Positions 20,953 to 33,247 are shown, counted from the stretch's first letter. The stretch: 64,000 nucleotides of DNA from Clostridiaceae bacterium (GCA_012841145.1 DUVH01000012.1:1-64000), one strand, 5' to 3'. Notes: generated from the sequence alone by a model not told the origin. Program-made: numbers and translations.

Positions 20953-22326
20953 TTAAGCATCACCGTTTCCTTCCGATTCTTCCGACTCTTCCGGCTCCGT
21001 CTCCTCCTCAAACTCCGGCTCCACGTCAGTCGGCACGCTGACGTCGCGCAGCCAGCTGAGCAGCTTCTTCATCTCAAGATCGTGACGGAAGCGATCACGG
21101 TCAAGATCCGTCTTGAGGTACTGACTCTCGTAAAGCTCCAGAGCGACGCCGGCGCTATCCGCCGCTTCTTTGACGCCCTCTTCGAACTCATCATCCGTCA
21201 CTTCGATCCGCTCCTGCTCGCTCTCACGCACGGCGTTCAGGATCCATGACCCTTCGAGCATACGGCGCGCCGTGATCGCCTGTGAGCTCTTATAATCCTC
21301 GATCGTTTGCCCGGAATATTGTAAAAAGTCCGTAAAATTGAGCCCGTACATGGAGAACTGCCTCTGCTGCTGCTCAATCCTGCTCTCAACCTCATCATCC
21401 ACCATGAGCTCCGACAGCTCGATCTTCGAATTTTTAACGATGGCCTCGATGATGCTGTCGTCGTAGACGCGATCGGCTTGATCTGCCATCTTTTTTCCCA
21501 ATTGTTCCCTGATCTCCTCACGATACTCCTCGACGGTGTCACTCGTTTCGCTTACGTCGCAGACAAAGTCGTCGTCGAGCTCAGGAACCTTCTTCTCAAG
21601 CGCTTCGTGAATCGTGACGTAAAAGACAACGTCTTCGCCGGCGAGATCTTCCGCGTGGTACTCTTCGGGAAACGTGAGAGAAAGCTCAACATCTTCGCCT
21701 ACCGTCCGGCCGACTAAACCGTCCTCAAATCCGGGAATAAAGGAGTTAGAGCCTATCTCCAGCTTGTACCCCTCAGCCGTTCCTCCTTCAAAGGGAACAT
21801 CGTCTTTCACCCCTTTGTAGTCGATGGTAACGTGATCGCCATTTTGGATCGCCCGATCTCCGATCGGCACGAGGCGCGCGACGCGCATCCGCGCCGCCTC
21901 AATCTCTTCCTCGATATCCTCTTCATCCACTTCAACGGACGGGCGATACGCTTCGAGCCCTTCGTATTGACCGAGTTCTACGAGGGGTTTTAACGCGATG
22001 CTGACATCGAACTTTAACCCGACATTGCCACCGATTTCCCGAATATTAAATCTCGGATCTGAATAGGGGGTGATGTCATGCTCGTTGAGCACCTCCTCGT
22101 ACGCTTTCGGAAGCGCGAGTTCCAGCGCATCGTCGTAAAAGACGCTCTCACCATAATGGTTGACCACGATCGGATACGGAACCTTTCCTTTCCTGAATCC
22201 CGGAACTTGGAAATGTTTTGCCAATTTCCGATGGGCGGCCCGGAGCGATTCTCTAAATTCATCCGCCGGCACTTCGACCGCTAATTTGATCGTTCTATTT
22301 TCCTCTTGAACCTTCTGTGACGCCAT
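20953..22326 (-). CDS. tig: Trigger factor
   Basis: N-terminal VPGFRKGKVPYPIV ribosome-binding signature, PPIase-like middle domain; upstream of clpPX. Confidence 0.94.
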   Translation of the reverse strand: MASQKVQEENRTIKLAVEVPADEFRESLRAAHRKLAKHFQVPGFRKGKVPYPIVVNHYGESVFYDDALELALPKAYEEVLNEHDITPYSDPRFNIREIGGNVGLKFDVSIALKPLVELGQYEGLEAYRPSVEVDEEDIEEEIEAARMRVARLVPIGDRAIQNGDHVTIDYKGVKDDVPFEGGTAEGYKLEIGSNSFIPGFEDGLVGRTVGEDVELSLTFPEEYHAEDLAGEDVVFYVTIHEALEKKVPELDDDFVCDVSETSDTVEEYREEIREQLGKKMADQADRVYDDSIIEAIVKNSKIELSELMVDDEVESRIEQQQRQFSMYGLNFTDFLQYSGQTIEDYKSSQAITARRMLEGSWILNAVRESEQERIEVTDDEFEEGVKEAADSAGVALELYESQYLKTDLDRDRFRHDLEMKKLLSWLRDVSVPTDVEPEFEEETEPEESEESEGNGDA

Positions 22327-22615
22327 ATTCGTCCTCCCACGGTAATAATCCTGTATGCATTAAAGCTAAAGTATTCTACCACACTTCACCTCCCTCTCGT
22401 CACAAGCCGGCGAAAGCGGATACACTCACACGCGATCAGCTTGCCGATTTGTGAGTTGTTGAAATCACAACGTTTCCCAAAGAATTATCTTTTCATAAGG
22501 AAATCTTTTGTCCATTGTTCGCAATGCAACGACACGCTGTTCAGGCTATACTGTTTGGAAGAGCTGTTAACCGGCTTAAATTCTTAAGAAAGTCACCGTT
22601 AGAGGCAAGCTAGTT

Positions 22616-24223
22616 TTGATTGCAAACATTTTAATATTCATAGGTATTATTGTCTTGGTTAGCGTCTTCCTCGGCGAAGTCTCCGATAAATTCGGAATTC
22701 CCATGCTGCTCATCTTTATACTGTTCGGTGTTATTGTTGGCAGTTCAGGACTTTTGAAATCATTCGACAATTTTGATTTCGCCAATATTGTCTGCTCGAT
22801 CGCCCTGATTTTTATCATGTTTTACGGCGGATTCGGAACGAGATGGAGCGCAGCTAAACCGGTCGCGGGAAGGGCCATCACGCTCGCCTCGCTTGGCGTC
22901 TTTTTCACTGCTGCTATTACCGGTGTTTTTGTTCATATTGCTCTCGGTTTTCCTCTTCTAGAATCTTTATTGCTCGGCAGTGTCATCGGTTCGACAGATG
23001 CCGCTTCCGTCTTCTCCATTCTGAGGAGACGCAAATTATCTCTCAGAGATAATACAGACTCGCTGCTTGAACTCGAATCGGGTTCGAACGACCCGTTTTC
23101 ATATATCCTTACCGTCGTCTGTCTCTCTTTGATGCTCGAAGGCATCAAGGCGGGGGAAGCTTTCCTGATGCTGTTTTTACAGGTCGCTGTCGGTGTCGCC
23201 GTTGGCGGAGCTATTGCGATTCTCTTCGTCTTTCTGCTCCGCAAGAACATTGCCTTTAAAGGCGGCGGCAATGAGGTGTTCACAATAGCCATCGCGTTGC
23301 TTGGGTATGCTCTTGCCGAGATCTTAAGCGGAAACGGCTACTTGAGCGTCTATATAATCGGTATCGTGCTGGGAAATCAGGAGTTCCCTTCAAAGCGTTC
23401 TCTCGTGGCGTTTTTCGATGGGATCAATATGCTCGCGCAGATCCTGATCTTCTTTGTCCTGGGGCTGTTGTCCAATGTTCAGGGAATCGTGAAGGCGTTT
23501 CCCTATGCGTTGGCTATTATGCTTTTCATGACCTTCGTCTCGAGACCAGTCAGTGTGATCGGCCTGATGTCTCTGTCGAAGCGATCCTATTGGCAGCAAA
23601 AACTCGTCGTCTCGTGGGCGGGGATTCGCGGCGCCGCGAGTATTGTCTTCGCGATCGTTGCCGTCAGCAGCGGCGTCACACTGCAAAACGACTTGTTTCA
23701 TATCATCTTTACGATTGTCTTGTTGTCACTTGCCTTCCAAGGCGGTCTCATGCCGCTTGTCGCAATTAAAACGAAAATGTACGACCCTCACGGCGACGTC
23801 ATGAAAACATTTACCGACTACGAGGAGGAGAGAAAGCTTCACTTTGTTATGTCGGAGATCTACGAGGATCATCCGTGGATCGGCAGCATGTTGCAAGACG
23901 TATTTTTGCCGAAGGATATACGCGTGGTGATTGTTGAGAGGGACGGCAAGCAATTTATGCCGAACGGTCAAACGGTTTTCGAAGAAGGTGATTGCCTGAC
24001 ACTCAGCGCACTTCACTACGATCCGGCGCTTAACCAAATCGAGCTGACCGAACGTACTGTCAAAGAAGATGACCGATTCGCCGGACGATTCATCCGTGAT
24101 CTGAAGCTTCACGCCAATGAGCGAATCGTCCTTCTGGAACGCGACGGAGAAGTTATTATCCCGACAGGCGATACGCAAATTATGGTTGATGACGTGATCG
24201 TCATCAACTGGATGACGACATAA
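22616..24223 (+). CDS. Cation:proton antiporter (CPA1/NhaP2-like) with C-terminal TrkA-C-like domain
   Basis: Multi-[38 protein letters not shown]; cytosolic tail. TTG start. Confidence 0.85.
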   Translation: MIANILIFIGIIVLVSVFLGEVSDKFGIPMLLIFILFGVIVGSSGLLKSFDNFDFANIVCSIALIFIMFYGGFGTRWSAAKPVAGRAITLASLGVFFTAAITGVFVHIALGFPLLESLLLGSVIGSTDAASVFSILRRRKLSLRDNTDSLLELESGSNDPFSYILTVVCLSLMLEGIKAGEAFLMLFLQVAVGVAVGGAIAILFVFLLRKNIAFKGGGNEVFTIAIALLGYALAEILSGNGYLSVYIIGIVLGNQEFPSKRSLVAFFDGINMLAQILIFFVLGLLSNVQGIVKAFPYALAIMLFMTFVSRPVSVIGLMSLSKRSYWQQKLVVSWAGIRGAASIVFAIVAVSSGVTLQNDLFHIIFTIVLLSLAFQGGLMPLVAIKTKMYDPHGDVMKTFTDYEEERKLHFVMSEIYEDHPWIGSMLQDVFLPKDIRVVIVERDGKQFMPNGQTVFEEGDCLTLSALHYDPALNQIELTERTVKEDDRFAGRFIRDLKLHANERIVLLERDGEVIIPTGDTQIMVDDVIVINWMTT

Positions 24224-24276
24224 GAAATGAGAATGCGTCGAACGGCTCCAAGAACACAGGTCGGAAGGATGGAAAA

Positions 24277-26847
24277 ATGACAGAAAAAGATAAAGAATTA
24301 CATGACATCTTTTCTGCAAGCGATATCACCGCGAACGATGAGGAAATCGAGCAAGACTCGAATGTCTCTGCGAGCCAAAATGAGAACGGAGAGAATAACG
24401 CTTCAGAAAATAACGGTGAAAATGACATAAAGCGTCAGAATAAACGGTCGGCGCGCTCTTCAAAACGTCTCTTTCGTTATCCGCAGCGGACGACGGGCGG
24501 CGTATTGCCGCTTATCCCCATGCGCGGCATGGTGATCTATCCCGGCGTCTTGCTTTCGTTTGATGTCGGAAGGGAGCAGTCGGTAGAGGCGCTGAGATAC
24601 GCAATGGACGGTCGACATGAGATCATCCTCGCAAGCCAGATGACGCTCGACGCTTTTTGGCCCGACCCTGATCAAATCTACCGAATCGGGACGCGCGTTT
24701 TCATTCGTCAGGTTTTGGAACTCCCGGACGACACATTGAAAGTGCTCGCCTACGGACTGGAGCGCGTCGCGATTGAAGCGTTCGTCACGGAAGACGCGCA
24801 CTACATGGTCCGCTTTACGTCGCTTACATCGACAGCTCCCGACAAGACACCCATCCTCGACGCGTCGATGCGCATGATGGGCGATTTATTCCAGCGTTAC
24901 TCCGCTATTTCAGATCGCGTTACACCTGAAGCCGTCATGCTCGTCCGCAACGAGACGGATCCGGGGCACGCCGCGGATGTCATCGCAGGCCAGCTCCCGA
25001 TACGCTTTGACGAACAGCAGCAAATTCTGGAGACGATTTCCGTAGTCGATCGCGTTCAGATGATCTTGAAAATCCTCCATCGCGAGATCCAACTTGCCGA
25101 GCTTGAGCAGAAGATCGCGACGCAGGTACAGACGCAGCTGGAAAAAAACCAGAAAGATTATTATTTGCGCGAGCAGATACGCGTCATCCAGGAAGAACTC
25201 GGCGAACAAGGCGATGCAGATGATGACATAGCTCTGCTCCGCGAACAGCTCAAGGCTTCCTTGATCCCTGACGAACATAAGCCGAAAATTGAAAAGGAAA
25301 TCGATCGTCTTGAGAGATTGCCTTCACATTTCCCTGAATACGCGACGCAAAGAACATGGGTGGAAACTCTGCTCGAACTCCCCTTCGGACGCACGACTCC
25401 GGAACAACACGACTTGACGAGGGCGCGCCGAATTCTCGAACGCGACCATTTCGGCATGGTAAAAGTCAAACAGCGCATCATGGAATACCTCGCCGTTCGC
25501 AAGCTGCTCGTTGAAGCCGAGGGAGATTCATCGCTGAAAGGGCCGATCCTCTGTTTTGTCGGACCTCCGGGAACGGGCAAGACATCGATCGCAAAAGCAA
25601 TCGCCGAATCACTGGGGCGGCGTTACCATCGCCTCTCGCTCGGTGGTATACGTGACGAAGCCGAAATCCGCGGCCATCGCAGAACGTATGTCGGTTCCAT
25701 GCCGGGGCGCATCATTCAGGCCATCCGCCACGTCAATACGGATAACCCGCTGATTTTACTCGATGAGATCGACAAACTGGGAAGCGATTTTCGCGGAGAC
25801 CCGTCATCGGCATTGCTTGAAGTGCTCGACCCGGAACAAAACAACTCTTTCCGCGACCACTACATCGAAATCCCGTATGATCTCTCCAAAGTGCTCTTTA
25901 TCACGACGGCGAACACGGTTGATACGATCCCGACCGCACTTTATGACCGCATGGAAGTGATTGAAGTGTCAGGTTACACGGAGGCGGAGAAAGTAGAAAT
26001 CGCTTCTAAGCATCTCTTGCCGCGCGGACGTAAACAACACGGCCTGACAGGAGCTGACATGCAAGTGACGCGTGCCGCTCTCGCGAAAATCATCCAAGGC
26101 TACACGGCGGAAGCCGGTGTTCGACAGCTCGAAAGGGAAATCGCCAGACTTTGCCGCCGTGCCGCCATCGTCATAGCGGAAGCGGCGGAAGAGGGCGTCA
26201 GGAAAGTTCTGCGCGTCACGCCGAACAACCTCATCGATCTTCTGGAAAAACCGCGCTACTCATTCGACATGGCCGACAAAGAAGATCAAGTCGGCGTTGC
26301 CACAGGCCTCGCTTGGACATGGGCGGGCGGCGATACGCTCGCCATCGAAGTGAACGTGATGCCGGGAACGGGCAAGCTCATCCTGACCGGACAGCTTGGC
26401 GACGTCATGAAAGAGTCGGCACAAGCCGCACTCACATACACGACGAGCCGCTCGGAGACTCTTGGCCTTAACCCCGAGCTCATGAAAGAACGCGATATCC
26501 ACGTGCACGTTCCCGCAGGAGCCATCCCGAAAGACGGCCCCTCGGCGGGTATCACGCTGGCGACAGCACTTGCGTCGGCCTTGACGGGGCGACCCGTCCG
26601 GCACGAAATCGCCATGACAGGCGAGGTGACGCTGCGCGGACGCGTCCTGCCAATAGGCGGTCTCAAAGAAAAAGCCGTCGCCGCTCACCGAGCGGGTATC
26701 CGCACCGTCCTGATACCGAAGGACAACGAGCGTGACATTGAAGATATCCCTGATACCGTCAGGGAAGCGCTCACATTCAAGACCGTTTCCAACATGGACG
26801 AAGTCCTCGAGCTTGCGCTCGTCAAAAAAAGCGAAGACGCGGAATAG
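24277..26847 (+). CDS. lon: ATP-dependent protease Lon
   Basis: [20 protein letters not shown]; catalytic [16 protein letters not shown]; ~75-aa low-complexity N-terminal extension. Confidence 0.96.
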   Translation: MTEKDKELHDIFSASDITANDEEIEQDSNVSASQNENGENNASENNGENDIKRQNKRSARSSKRLFRYPQRTTGGVLPLIPMRGMVIYPGVLLSFDVGREQSVEALRYAMDGRHEIILASQMTLDAFWPDPDQIYRIGTRVFIRQVLELPDDTLKVLAYGLERVAIEAFVTEDAHYMVRFTSLTSTAPDKTPILDASMRMMGDLFQRYSAISDRVTPEAVMLVRNETDPGHAADVIAGQLPIRFDEQQQILETISVVDRVQMILKILHREIQLAELEQKIATQVQTQLEKNQKDYYLREQIRVIQEELGEQGDADDDIALLREQLKASLIPDEHKPKIEKEIDRLERLPSHFPEYATQRTWVETLLELPFGRTTPEQHDLTRARRILERDHFGMVKVKQRIMEYLAVRKLLVEAEGDSSLKGPILCFVGPPGTGKTSIAKAIAESLGRRYHRLSLGGIRDEAEIRGHRRTYVGSMPGRIIQAIRHVNTDNPLILLDEIDKLGSDFRGDPSSALLEVLDPEQNNSFRDHYIEIPYDLSKVLFITTANTVDTIPTALYDRMEVIEVSGYTEAEKVEIASKHLLPRGRKQHGLTGADMQVTRAALAKIIQGYTAEAGVRQLEREIARLCRRAAIVIAEAAEEGVRKVLRVTPNNLIDLLEKPRYSFDMADKEDQVGVATGLAWTWAGGDTLAIEVNVMPGTGKLILTGQLGDVMKESAQAALTYTTSRSETLGLNPELMKERDIHVHVPAGAIPKDGPSAGITLATALASALTGRPVRHEIAMTGEVTLRGRVLPIGGLKEKAVAAHRAGIRTVLIPKDNERDIEDIPDTVREALTFKTVSNMDEVLELALVKKSEDAE

Positions 26848-26908
26848 AGCTTTAAACGTCTTAATTTCGTTGTCCACAAAAGGCTACATGGCGTGGTAAT
26901 ATAAATCC

Positions 26909-28153
26909 ATGAAACTGAAGCTGGAATCATACAAGCTATTCGTGATCAGGATGATCATCCTTGCCGGGTTGATCGCGCTTATAGTTGTCCGTTCCGAACG
27001 GCTATTGTCCGGAACGGGAAAGCTTCTTTCTGCTCTGTCGCCTTTAATCGCGGGTGCCATTCTGGCATTCATCCTGACAATGCTCGTCAACTCGTTCGAG
27101 CACATGCTCTTTCCGAAGACGGAGAAGACTATATTAAAAAAAATGAGAACGCCTCTCGCGCTGTTTATCTCCATCGCCGTCGTGCTGCTTCTCATTGCGT
27201 TGCTCCTCTATCTCATCATCCCGCAGTTAATTGAAACCGGCAGTCTTCTCGTCAAACAATTGCCGCAGACATATCGCACAGTAATTGATTTTCTCAAGAA
27301 AAACACAGAGAATGTTCCGTGGCTCGGAGACATCATCAGGGACGCGAGCTCTAATGATTCGCCCACCATGCGCAAATTGGTTGATCTCGTCTCCGATTTC
27401 GGCAGCACAGCTTTCACGATTACGGAATCTGTATTGAGCGCACTCGTTTCCGTTATCTTTACCGTCATCTTTGCAATCTACCTTGTACTCAACAGAAAAA
27501 CGTTAAGCAATCAATTTGGCAGGCTCTTCACCGCTTTCCTGAATCCCGTCACGAAGCGTCGCCTGTACCATGTTCTTGCCGTCGCTCGTGATACATTTGC
27601 AGGATTTTTTGCGGGTCAGCTGCTGCAGGCATTGATCGTAGGCGCATTAGTCACCGCGGGGATGTTGATCTTCGGATTCCCGTACGCACCTATGGTCGGA
27701 TCAGCCGTCGGCTTTTTCGCGCTGCTTCCGATGATCGGTTCTTTCATCGGCGGAGCAGTCGGCTTCATCATGATCGCTCCGCTTAATATTAATCAGGCAC
27801 TCCTTTTCCTCCTGTTCCTCATTATTCTTCTGCAATTAGTGGCCAATTTCATCTATCCCAGAGTCCTCGGTCGTTCGATCGGCATGCCCGGCATCTGGGT
27901 CTTCGCCGCCGTGATCGTCGGTGCGGGTATGGGTGGAATCGGCGGCATTCTTCTCGGTGTACCTTTTACCGCCACCTGCTACAAATTGTTGCGCGAGCAG
28001 GTTAACAAGCGCAACGCAACAAACAAGGAAACGTCAGATACGAACGAAGAGAACTCGGAAGCGTCCTCGAATGAGAATGATTCTGATGAAGCGGTCGAGC
28101 AGAGCGAGATTTGTATAGGCGAACAGCATCAATCTGAACGTGATGATGCTTGA
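26909..28153 (+). CDS. AI-2E/PerM-family permease
   Basis: Multi-TM; YPRVLGRSIGMPGIWVFAAVIVGAGMGGIGGILLGVPF signature. Confidence 0.85.
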   Translation: MKLKLESYKLFVIRMIILAGLIALIVVRSERLLSGTGKLLSALSPLIAGAILAFILTMLVNSFEHMLFPKTEKTILKKMRTPLALFISIAVVLLLIALLLYLIIPQLIETGSLLVKQLPQTYRTVIDFLKKNTENVPWLGDIIRDASSNDSPTMRKLVDLVSDFGSTAFTITESVLSALVSVIFTVIFAIYLVLNRKTLSNQFGRLFTAFLNPVTKRRLYHVLAVARDTFAGFFAGQLLQALIVGALVTAGMLIFGFPYAPMVGSAVGFFALLPMIGSFIGGAVGFIMIAPLNINQALLFLLFLIILLQLVANFIYPRVLGRSIGMPGIWVFAAVIVGAGMGGIGGILLGVPFTATCYKLLREQVNKRNATNKETSDTNEENSEASSNENDSDEAVEQSEICIGEQHQSERDDA

Positions 28154-28301
28154 GTTTCAATACGCGATACGCGAATGTGCAATCGAAAAACGGTAAAGAC
28201 TTAGCGCGGCGGCTGAAGTCATGAATAGGTCAGTTTGCATTTGAGCAGCTTGTCGTCCATCAGTGACTCGACAACTCGAACGGGAGGAGGTGCTAAGATC
28301 A

Positions 28302-29447
28302 ATGCGTAATCACTATCTAAAAAATGCAAACACATACATGGACGGAGAATTCATCAAGGCCGACATTGCGGTAATTGACGGCAGCATCGTCTCCATCAAT
28401 GAGCCGAATGTCAATCAGCTTCCGGAACTCGACCTCACCGATCTATTATTGATCCCCGGATTTATCGACACACATACGCACGGCGGATACGGCGTTGACT
28501 GCAGCAGAGCGACCGTCTCCGATTTAGCGAAGCTTTGCGATGCTTTTGCGAAGAGAGGTACGACGAGCTGGCTCTGCTCCATTTCAGCCGATTCACAGGA
28601 GCGGACGATTGCCGCTCTACGTGTGGCTGCAGAAGCGATCGCAACCGCCGACAGCGGCGCCGAGCTTCTGGGTGTCCATCTTGAGGGGCCGTTCCTCGCC
28701 CCCGAATACAGTGCGTCATTTGACAGAGAGAACATCTGTCCCGCTGATCGCGAATTGCTCCGGCTTTACCAAAAAGAAGCGGAAGGCCATATCCGTTCCA
28801 TCACGATCGCGCCGGAAATCCCGGGCGCTATTGAATTGATCGACACATGTCACGAGCTCGATATCTCCGTCATGCTCGGCCATTCCGGCGCAACATGGCA
28901 GGAAACGGTTGACGCGGCGGAGGCCGGAGCCATGGGCGTTACACATCTCGGAAATGCGATGCGCCCTCTTCATCATCGGGAACCGGGCATACTGGGTGCC
29001 GCCCTCGATCTTGATATCTATGCGGAATTAATCTGCGACGGCGTTCACTTGCATCCGGCATTCATCCGTCTCGCCTTCGAGACGAAGGGCAGTGACGGAC
29101 TCCTGCTCATAACCGATTCCATGATGGCGACAGGACTGCAGGACGGTTCCTATTCTCTCGGCACATGCAAGGTGGAAGTCCAAAACGGAATCACCAGAAG
29201 AAGCGACGGCGCTCTGGCTGGCAGTACGTTGTCAATGGAAAATGCTTTTCGGAATTTCGCACTCTTCACCGAGGCTCCTTTGGAGGACATCATCCCTTGT
29301 TGCAGCCTGAATCCGGCGCAACTTCTCGATCTCGAAACGCGCAAAGGCTCGATCGACGTCGGTTTTGACGCAGATCTGCTCGTCATGGGAAATGACTTGG
29401 AGATATACGAGATCTTCTGTCGGGGACAAAGAATCTCACGACAATAA
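28302..29447 (+). CDS. nagA: N-acetylglucosamine-6-phosphate deacetylase
   Basis: DTHTHGGYGVD, LGVHLEGPFL, GHSGATWQ, THLGNAMRPLHHREPG, LITDSMMATG. Confidence 0.9.
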   Translation: MRNHYLKNANTYMDGEFIKADIAVIDGSIVSINEPNVNQLPELDLTDLLLIPGFIDTHTHGGYGVDCSRATVSDLAKLCDAFAKRGTTSWLCSISADSQERTIAALRVAAEAIATADSGAELLGVHLEGPFLAPEYSASFDRENICPADRELLRLYQKEAEGHIRSITIAPEIPGAIELIDTCHELDISVMLGHSGATWQETVDAAEAGAMGVTHLGNAMRPLHHREPGILGAALDLDIYAELICDGVHLHPAFIRLAFETKGSDGLLLITDSMMATGLQDGSYSLGTCKVEVQNGITRRSDGALAGSTLSMENAFRNFALFTEAPLEDIIPCCSLNPAQLLDLETRKGSIDVGFDADLLVMGNDLEIYEIFCRGQRISRQ

Positions 29448-29473
29448 CCCTCCCTGATCAATAACGGGGAGGG
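29448..29473. terminator. Possible bidirectional hairpin between convergent nagA and trkA-type genes
   Basis: CCCTCCC-12 nt-GGGAGGG inverted repeat between the convergent stops; no strong T run. Confidence 0.35.
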
Positions 29474-29485
29474 CGCGACGGCGCA

Positions 29486-30148
29486 CTACCTCAGTTCTTT
29501 CGAGAGACGCGTAAGCGCCTTGTTGTCGCCTAGCGCAAACAGGTGATCTCTTTCTTCAAAGACTTCATCAGCGTGCGGACTGATCATGTATTGTCCATTG
29601 CGGATAATCCCGATGATCGTCACGCCGTATTTCGGCCTGACCTCAAGATCCTTAAGGCTCTTCCCTACCCACGACGCGGGACACGTTATATCCATGACGG
29701 AATGCGACGATGAAAGCTCGATGATCTCCGACATATTGTTCGACACGAGCGAGAGCGCAAGCCTCGTCGCCTGATCGCGTTCGGGAATAACGACTTGTGT
29801 CGCGCCGATTTTGCGCAAAACTTTGGCGACCGACTCATTCTTCGCCTTGGCGATAATCAACGGAATACCCAGCTCCTTGCACGCGAGCGTCGCCATAATA
29901 GTCGCTTCTGAACGCTCACCGATACCAACCACGGCGACATCACAGTTGCCAACCCCTATCTCTGCGAGGACATTTTCCTGCGTAACGTCGGCGCAAACGG
30001 CATACGTCACTTCGTTGGACAGTTTGTTGACGAGCTCCTCCTGTGCATCGATCGCGATAACGTCGACACCTACTTGCGACAGAGTGATCGCTACCTGATA
30101 TCCGAATCTGCCGCATCCAATTACTGCGACATCTTTAATTTTTCTCAT
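29486..30148 (-). CDS. Potassium uptake regulatory subunit, TrkA/KtrA family
   Basis: MRKIKDVAVIGCGRFGYQVAITLSQVGVDVIAIDAQEE (RCK-N) plus RCK-C; start set at MRKIKDV. Confidence 0.92.
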   Translation of the reverse strand: MRKIKDVAVIGCGRFGYQVAITLSQVGVDVIAIDAQEELVNKLSNEVTYAVCADVTQENVLAEIGVGNCDVAVVGIGERSEATIMATLACKELGIPLIIAKAKNESVAKVLRKIGATQVVIPERDQATRLALSLVSNNMSEIIELSSSHSVMDITCPASWVGKSLKDLEVRPKYGVTIIGIIRNGQYMISPHADEVFEERDHLFALGDNKALTRLSKELR

Positions 30149-30287
30149 AATTCCAGCCTCTTGTCTATTGTCTTTGAAGCCTGCGAGATGTATCGCTCCG
30201 GCTTCCACTATCGTAAAAAACGTTTGTTTCAGCGTTCCTTTATTATCTTTTATCCCTGCCGGTACTCTTTTTGAGCGCAAGGATAAC

Positions 30288-31745
30288 CTAACCTATCATG
30301 ATATGTTCTTCAGCCTGTTTAAACTCCGAGTCAAAACGCTGCTTCGTCACAAGCGCATAGAGCACTGTCAGCGGCCCCAGTTTGCCAAACAACATCGTTA
30401 CGATCAAGACAAGCTGACCGCAGACACTGAAAATCGCCGTGTTCGCGCGCGAAAGCCCGACCGTTCCGAATGCCGACATGACTTCAAATGAAACATCGAG
30501 AAAATCTACATTCGGGTCGGTCACGGTAATAACGAAACATGCCGCAAGACACCAAAGAACGGACAAAAGCACGATCGTTGCCGCGCGACGCGCGATCTCG
30601 GCGGGAAGCCTCCTGTTGAAGATGGTCGTCTCTTTTCTGCGAATCGCTTCCGCCCTCGTATTAACGAGCAACGAGACGAGCGTCGTCGTTTTAACACCGC
30701 CGGCCGTCCCGACAGGCGATCCGCCTATAAACATCAACATTATCGCAAGAAGCGACGATGCATGTGTCAGTGCCCCTTGAGGTATACTGGCGAAGCCTGC
30801 CGTACGCGTTGTCGTCGATTGCAGAAATGCGTTGAGCCACTGAATGCCCACCGGCTTACTGCCAAGCGTTGCGGGGTTTTCGCGTTCGAGAATCCAGAAT
30901 AAAAACGCCCCACCGATGAGCAGCACGGCCGTTGTCGCGAGAACGATTTTCGTGTGAAGACGGAACTTCTTCCAGCGTCGTCCGCTGATGATGTCGCGAT
31001 AAACGGGATACCCGATGCCGCCCAATATGATGAGAAATGCGATGGCGAGAATGACGACAATATCTGACGACCACGTCACCAAGGAACTATCGCCTAAAAT
31101 ATCGATACCGGCATTGCAGTATGCCGAGATGGAGTGAAAAACAGAATACCAGATGCCTGTCTTCCAGCCGAATGCCGGAACGAATCTCGTTGCGAGAATG
31201 GCGGCGCCCGCAAGTTCGATCGTGAACGTCGCACCCAGAACAAATCGTATGAGTCGCGCCATGCCGCCCGGTGTCACGGCATTTTTCTCCGCAGCGATCG
31301 CGAGACGGCTTCTCATCGTGATCCTCATATTGAGCGTCATCGCGATGCCTGCCGCTGCCGTCACGATCCCGAGACCGCCGATCTGAATAAGCAGTAAAAT
31401 AACGATTTTGCCGAACAGCGACCAGTAAGTTGCCGTTGTCACCGTCACGAGTCCGGTGACACAGAGTGATGTCGTCGCCGTAAAGAGCGCCTCCATCAGG
31501 CTTGCTCCCTCGCCCGACGCCGTCGCGAACGGCAAGCTGAGAAACGCCGTTCCGAGAGCTTCGACGAGGAGGTAGAGAAGCGTCATCAAAAGCGGCGGAT
31601 TCCGCAACAGCGCCTTAAACGGTGAACTGTTCTTTATGTTTAATCTGTTTATGCAGCAATCCTTCCTTGCTTTAACAACAATAATTAGTTTCAGCAGATC
31701 GGCCCGCCCAACCGGAGCAAACCGTCTGCCTCGGCTCGCGCCCAT
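30288..31745 (-). CDS. Potassium uptake transmembrane subunit, TrkH/KtrB family (N-terminal start uncertain)
   Basis: SLCVTGLVTV, FHSISAYCNAGIDI, GGSPVGTAGGVKTTT, MSAFGTVGLS pore motifs; next to the RCK subunit. Confidence 0.92.
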   Translation of the reverse strand: MGASRGRRFAPVGRADLLKLIIVVKARKDCCINRLNIKNSSPFKALLRNPPLLMTLLYLLVEALGTAFLSLPFATASGEGASLMEALFTATTSLCVTGLVTVTTATYWSLFGKIVILLLIQIGGLGIVTAAAGIAMTLNMRITMRSRLAIAAEKNAVTPGGMARLIRFVLGATFTIELAGAAILATRFVPAFGWKTGIWYSVFHSISAYCNAGIDILGDSSLVTWSSDIVVILAIAFLIILGGIGYPVYRDIISGRRWKKFRLHTKIVLATTAVLLIGGAFLFWILERENPATLGSKPVGIQWLNAFLQSTTTRTAGFASIPQGALTHASSLLAIMLMFIGGSPVGTAGGVKTTTLVSLLVNTRAEAIRRKETTIFNRRLPAEIARRAATIVLLSVLWCLAACFVITVTDPNVDFLDVSFEVMSAFGTVGLSRANTAIFSVCGQLVLIVTMLFGKLGPLTVLYALVTKQRFDSEFKQAEEHIMIG

Positions 31746-31846
31746 TATACACCCGCGAGCGCTTCATCGATCATACTCAAATGAGACATCTATTCACAGT
31801 CTTTCGAGCGATTTCCTATGGTATATTTTCAAAAGGGGTGATCGCC

Positions 31847-33247
31847 ATGGATGAAAAACGCCGCAATGTTAAAAACCGCTGGTTCTACGGTCTGGGAACG
31901 GTCGGTCGAGACTTCTACTACACGATGGTCAGCATGTACCTCATGTTCTATTTGACCGATATCTTGGAACTCGATGCGACTACGATGTGGTATGTCACGG
32001 GGGCCATGACCCTGACACGGGTCTTCGATGCCTTCAATGACCCTTTCATGGGTGTCATCGTCGACAACACGCGCAGCCGCTTCGGCCGGTTCAAGCCGTG
32101 GATCGTCGTCGGCATGATTTTCAGCTGTATTTTTTACATTTTCCTTTTCGTCGATTACGGCGTTCGAGGCATTTCTTTCGCGCTCATCTTCCTCGTTATC
32201 TACATCCTGTGGGAGATCGGCTATACGGCTAACGATATCGCTTACTGGTCGATGATTCCCTCGCTGTCGGATGATCAGAAAGAAAGAGAAAAAGCCGGAT
32301 CAATCGCCCGCATCTGCGCCAACGTCGGAATGTTCGCCATGGTCGTCGGCATCGTCCCGATCACGAACGCCCTCGGTGAGGCAACAGGCAGCATGAAAAA
32401 AGGCTATTTCATCCTCGCCTTGATCGCGATGGGCGCATTCCTGTTCACGCAGAGTATCACCGTCATCGGCGTCAAAGAAGATCGAGGCATCCGCTCGCAG
32501 ACGGCAAAGACAACGCCTAGAGAGATGTTCCGCGTCATTTTTCAAAATGATCAGCTCCTCTGGACGACGGTCGCGATGACGCTCTTTATGATCGGGTATG
32601 TCACGACAACTTCTTTCGGGCAGTACTACTTTAAATACTATTACGGCAACGAGGAGACATACGCCGTTTTCGCCCTCATCCTCGGCGTCTCGCAGATTAC
32701 AGCGCTCGCTGTCTTTCCGTTTTTGCGAAAGTATATGAAGCGCCAACACATTTATACGTTGTCGACTATTCTGATCGTCATCGGCTACATTCTCTTCTTC
32801 ATCGCCCCTCCGGGGACTATAGCCATCATCGCCGTCGCCGGGATCCTCATCTTCGTAGGCGAAGGCTGGATCCAAGTGCTCATGCTGATGTTCATCGCCG
32901 ATTGTGTCGAGTACGGCGAATGGAAACTCGGACGACGCAACGATTCCGTCACGCTCTCTCTCCAGCCATTTATCAACAAGCTCGGTGCCGCCGTCGCAAG
33001 CGGTATTGTCGGCGCGACCGTCATACTTTCCGGCATGAAAGAAGCGAAAGGTCCGGCCGACATGACGCCGTCAGGGTTCATGCTGTTCAAATCGTCGATG
33101 ATGATTCTGCCTCTCGTGCTGATCGCCCTCAGCTATATCATCTATCGTCGTTTCTACAAGATCGATGAAATATTCTTCGATCGCATCGTGAACGAGCTTG
33201 CCGTTCGCAAACAGGGCAAGGAGCAGCTCAATGACACAGTTGAATAA
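31847..33247 (+). CDS. GPH/MFS-type sugar:cation symporter
   Basis: YGLGTVGRDFYYTMVSMYLMFYLTD ... DAFNDPFMGVIVDNTRSRFGRFKPWI; start at MDEKRR with GGGGTG RBS. Confidence 0.85.
   Translation: MDEKRRNVKNRWFYGLGTVGRDFYYTMVSMYLMFYLTDILELDATTMWYVTGAMTLTRVFDAFNDPFMGVIVDNTRSRFGRFKPWIVVGMIFSCIFYIFLFVDYGVRGISFALIFLVIYILWEIGYTANDIAYWSMIPSLSDDQKEREKAGSIARICANVGMFAMVVGIVPITNALGEATGSMKKGYFILALIAMGAFLFTQSITVIGVKEDRGIRSQTAKTTPREMFRVIFQNDQLLWTTVAMTLFMIGYVTTTSFGQYYFKYYYGNEETYAVFALILGVSQITALAVFPFLRKYMKRQHIYTLSTILIVIGYILFFIAPPGTIAIIAVAGILIFVGEGWIQVLMLMFIADCVEYGEWKLGRRNDSVTLSLQPFINKLGAAVASGIVGATVILSGMKEAKGPADMTPSGFMLFKSSMMILPLVLIALSYIIYRRFYKIDEIFFDRIVNELAVRKQGKEQLNDTVE

Noticed and set aside
26260-26877. 205-aa minus-strand ORF
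   Set aside because: Antisense of the lon C-terminal region.
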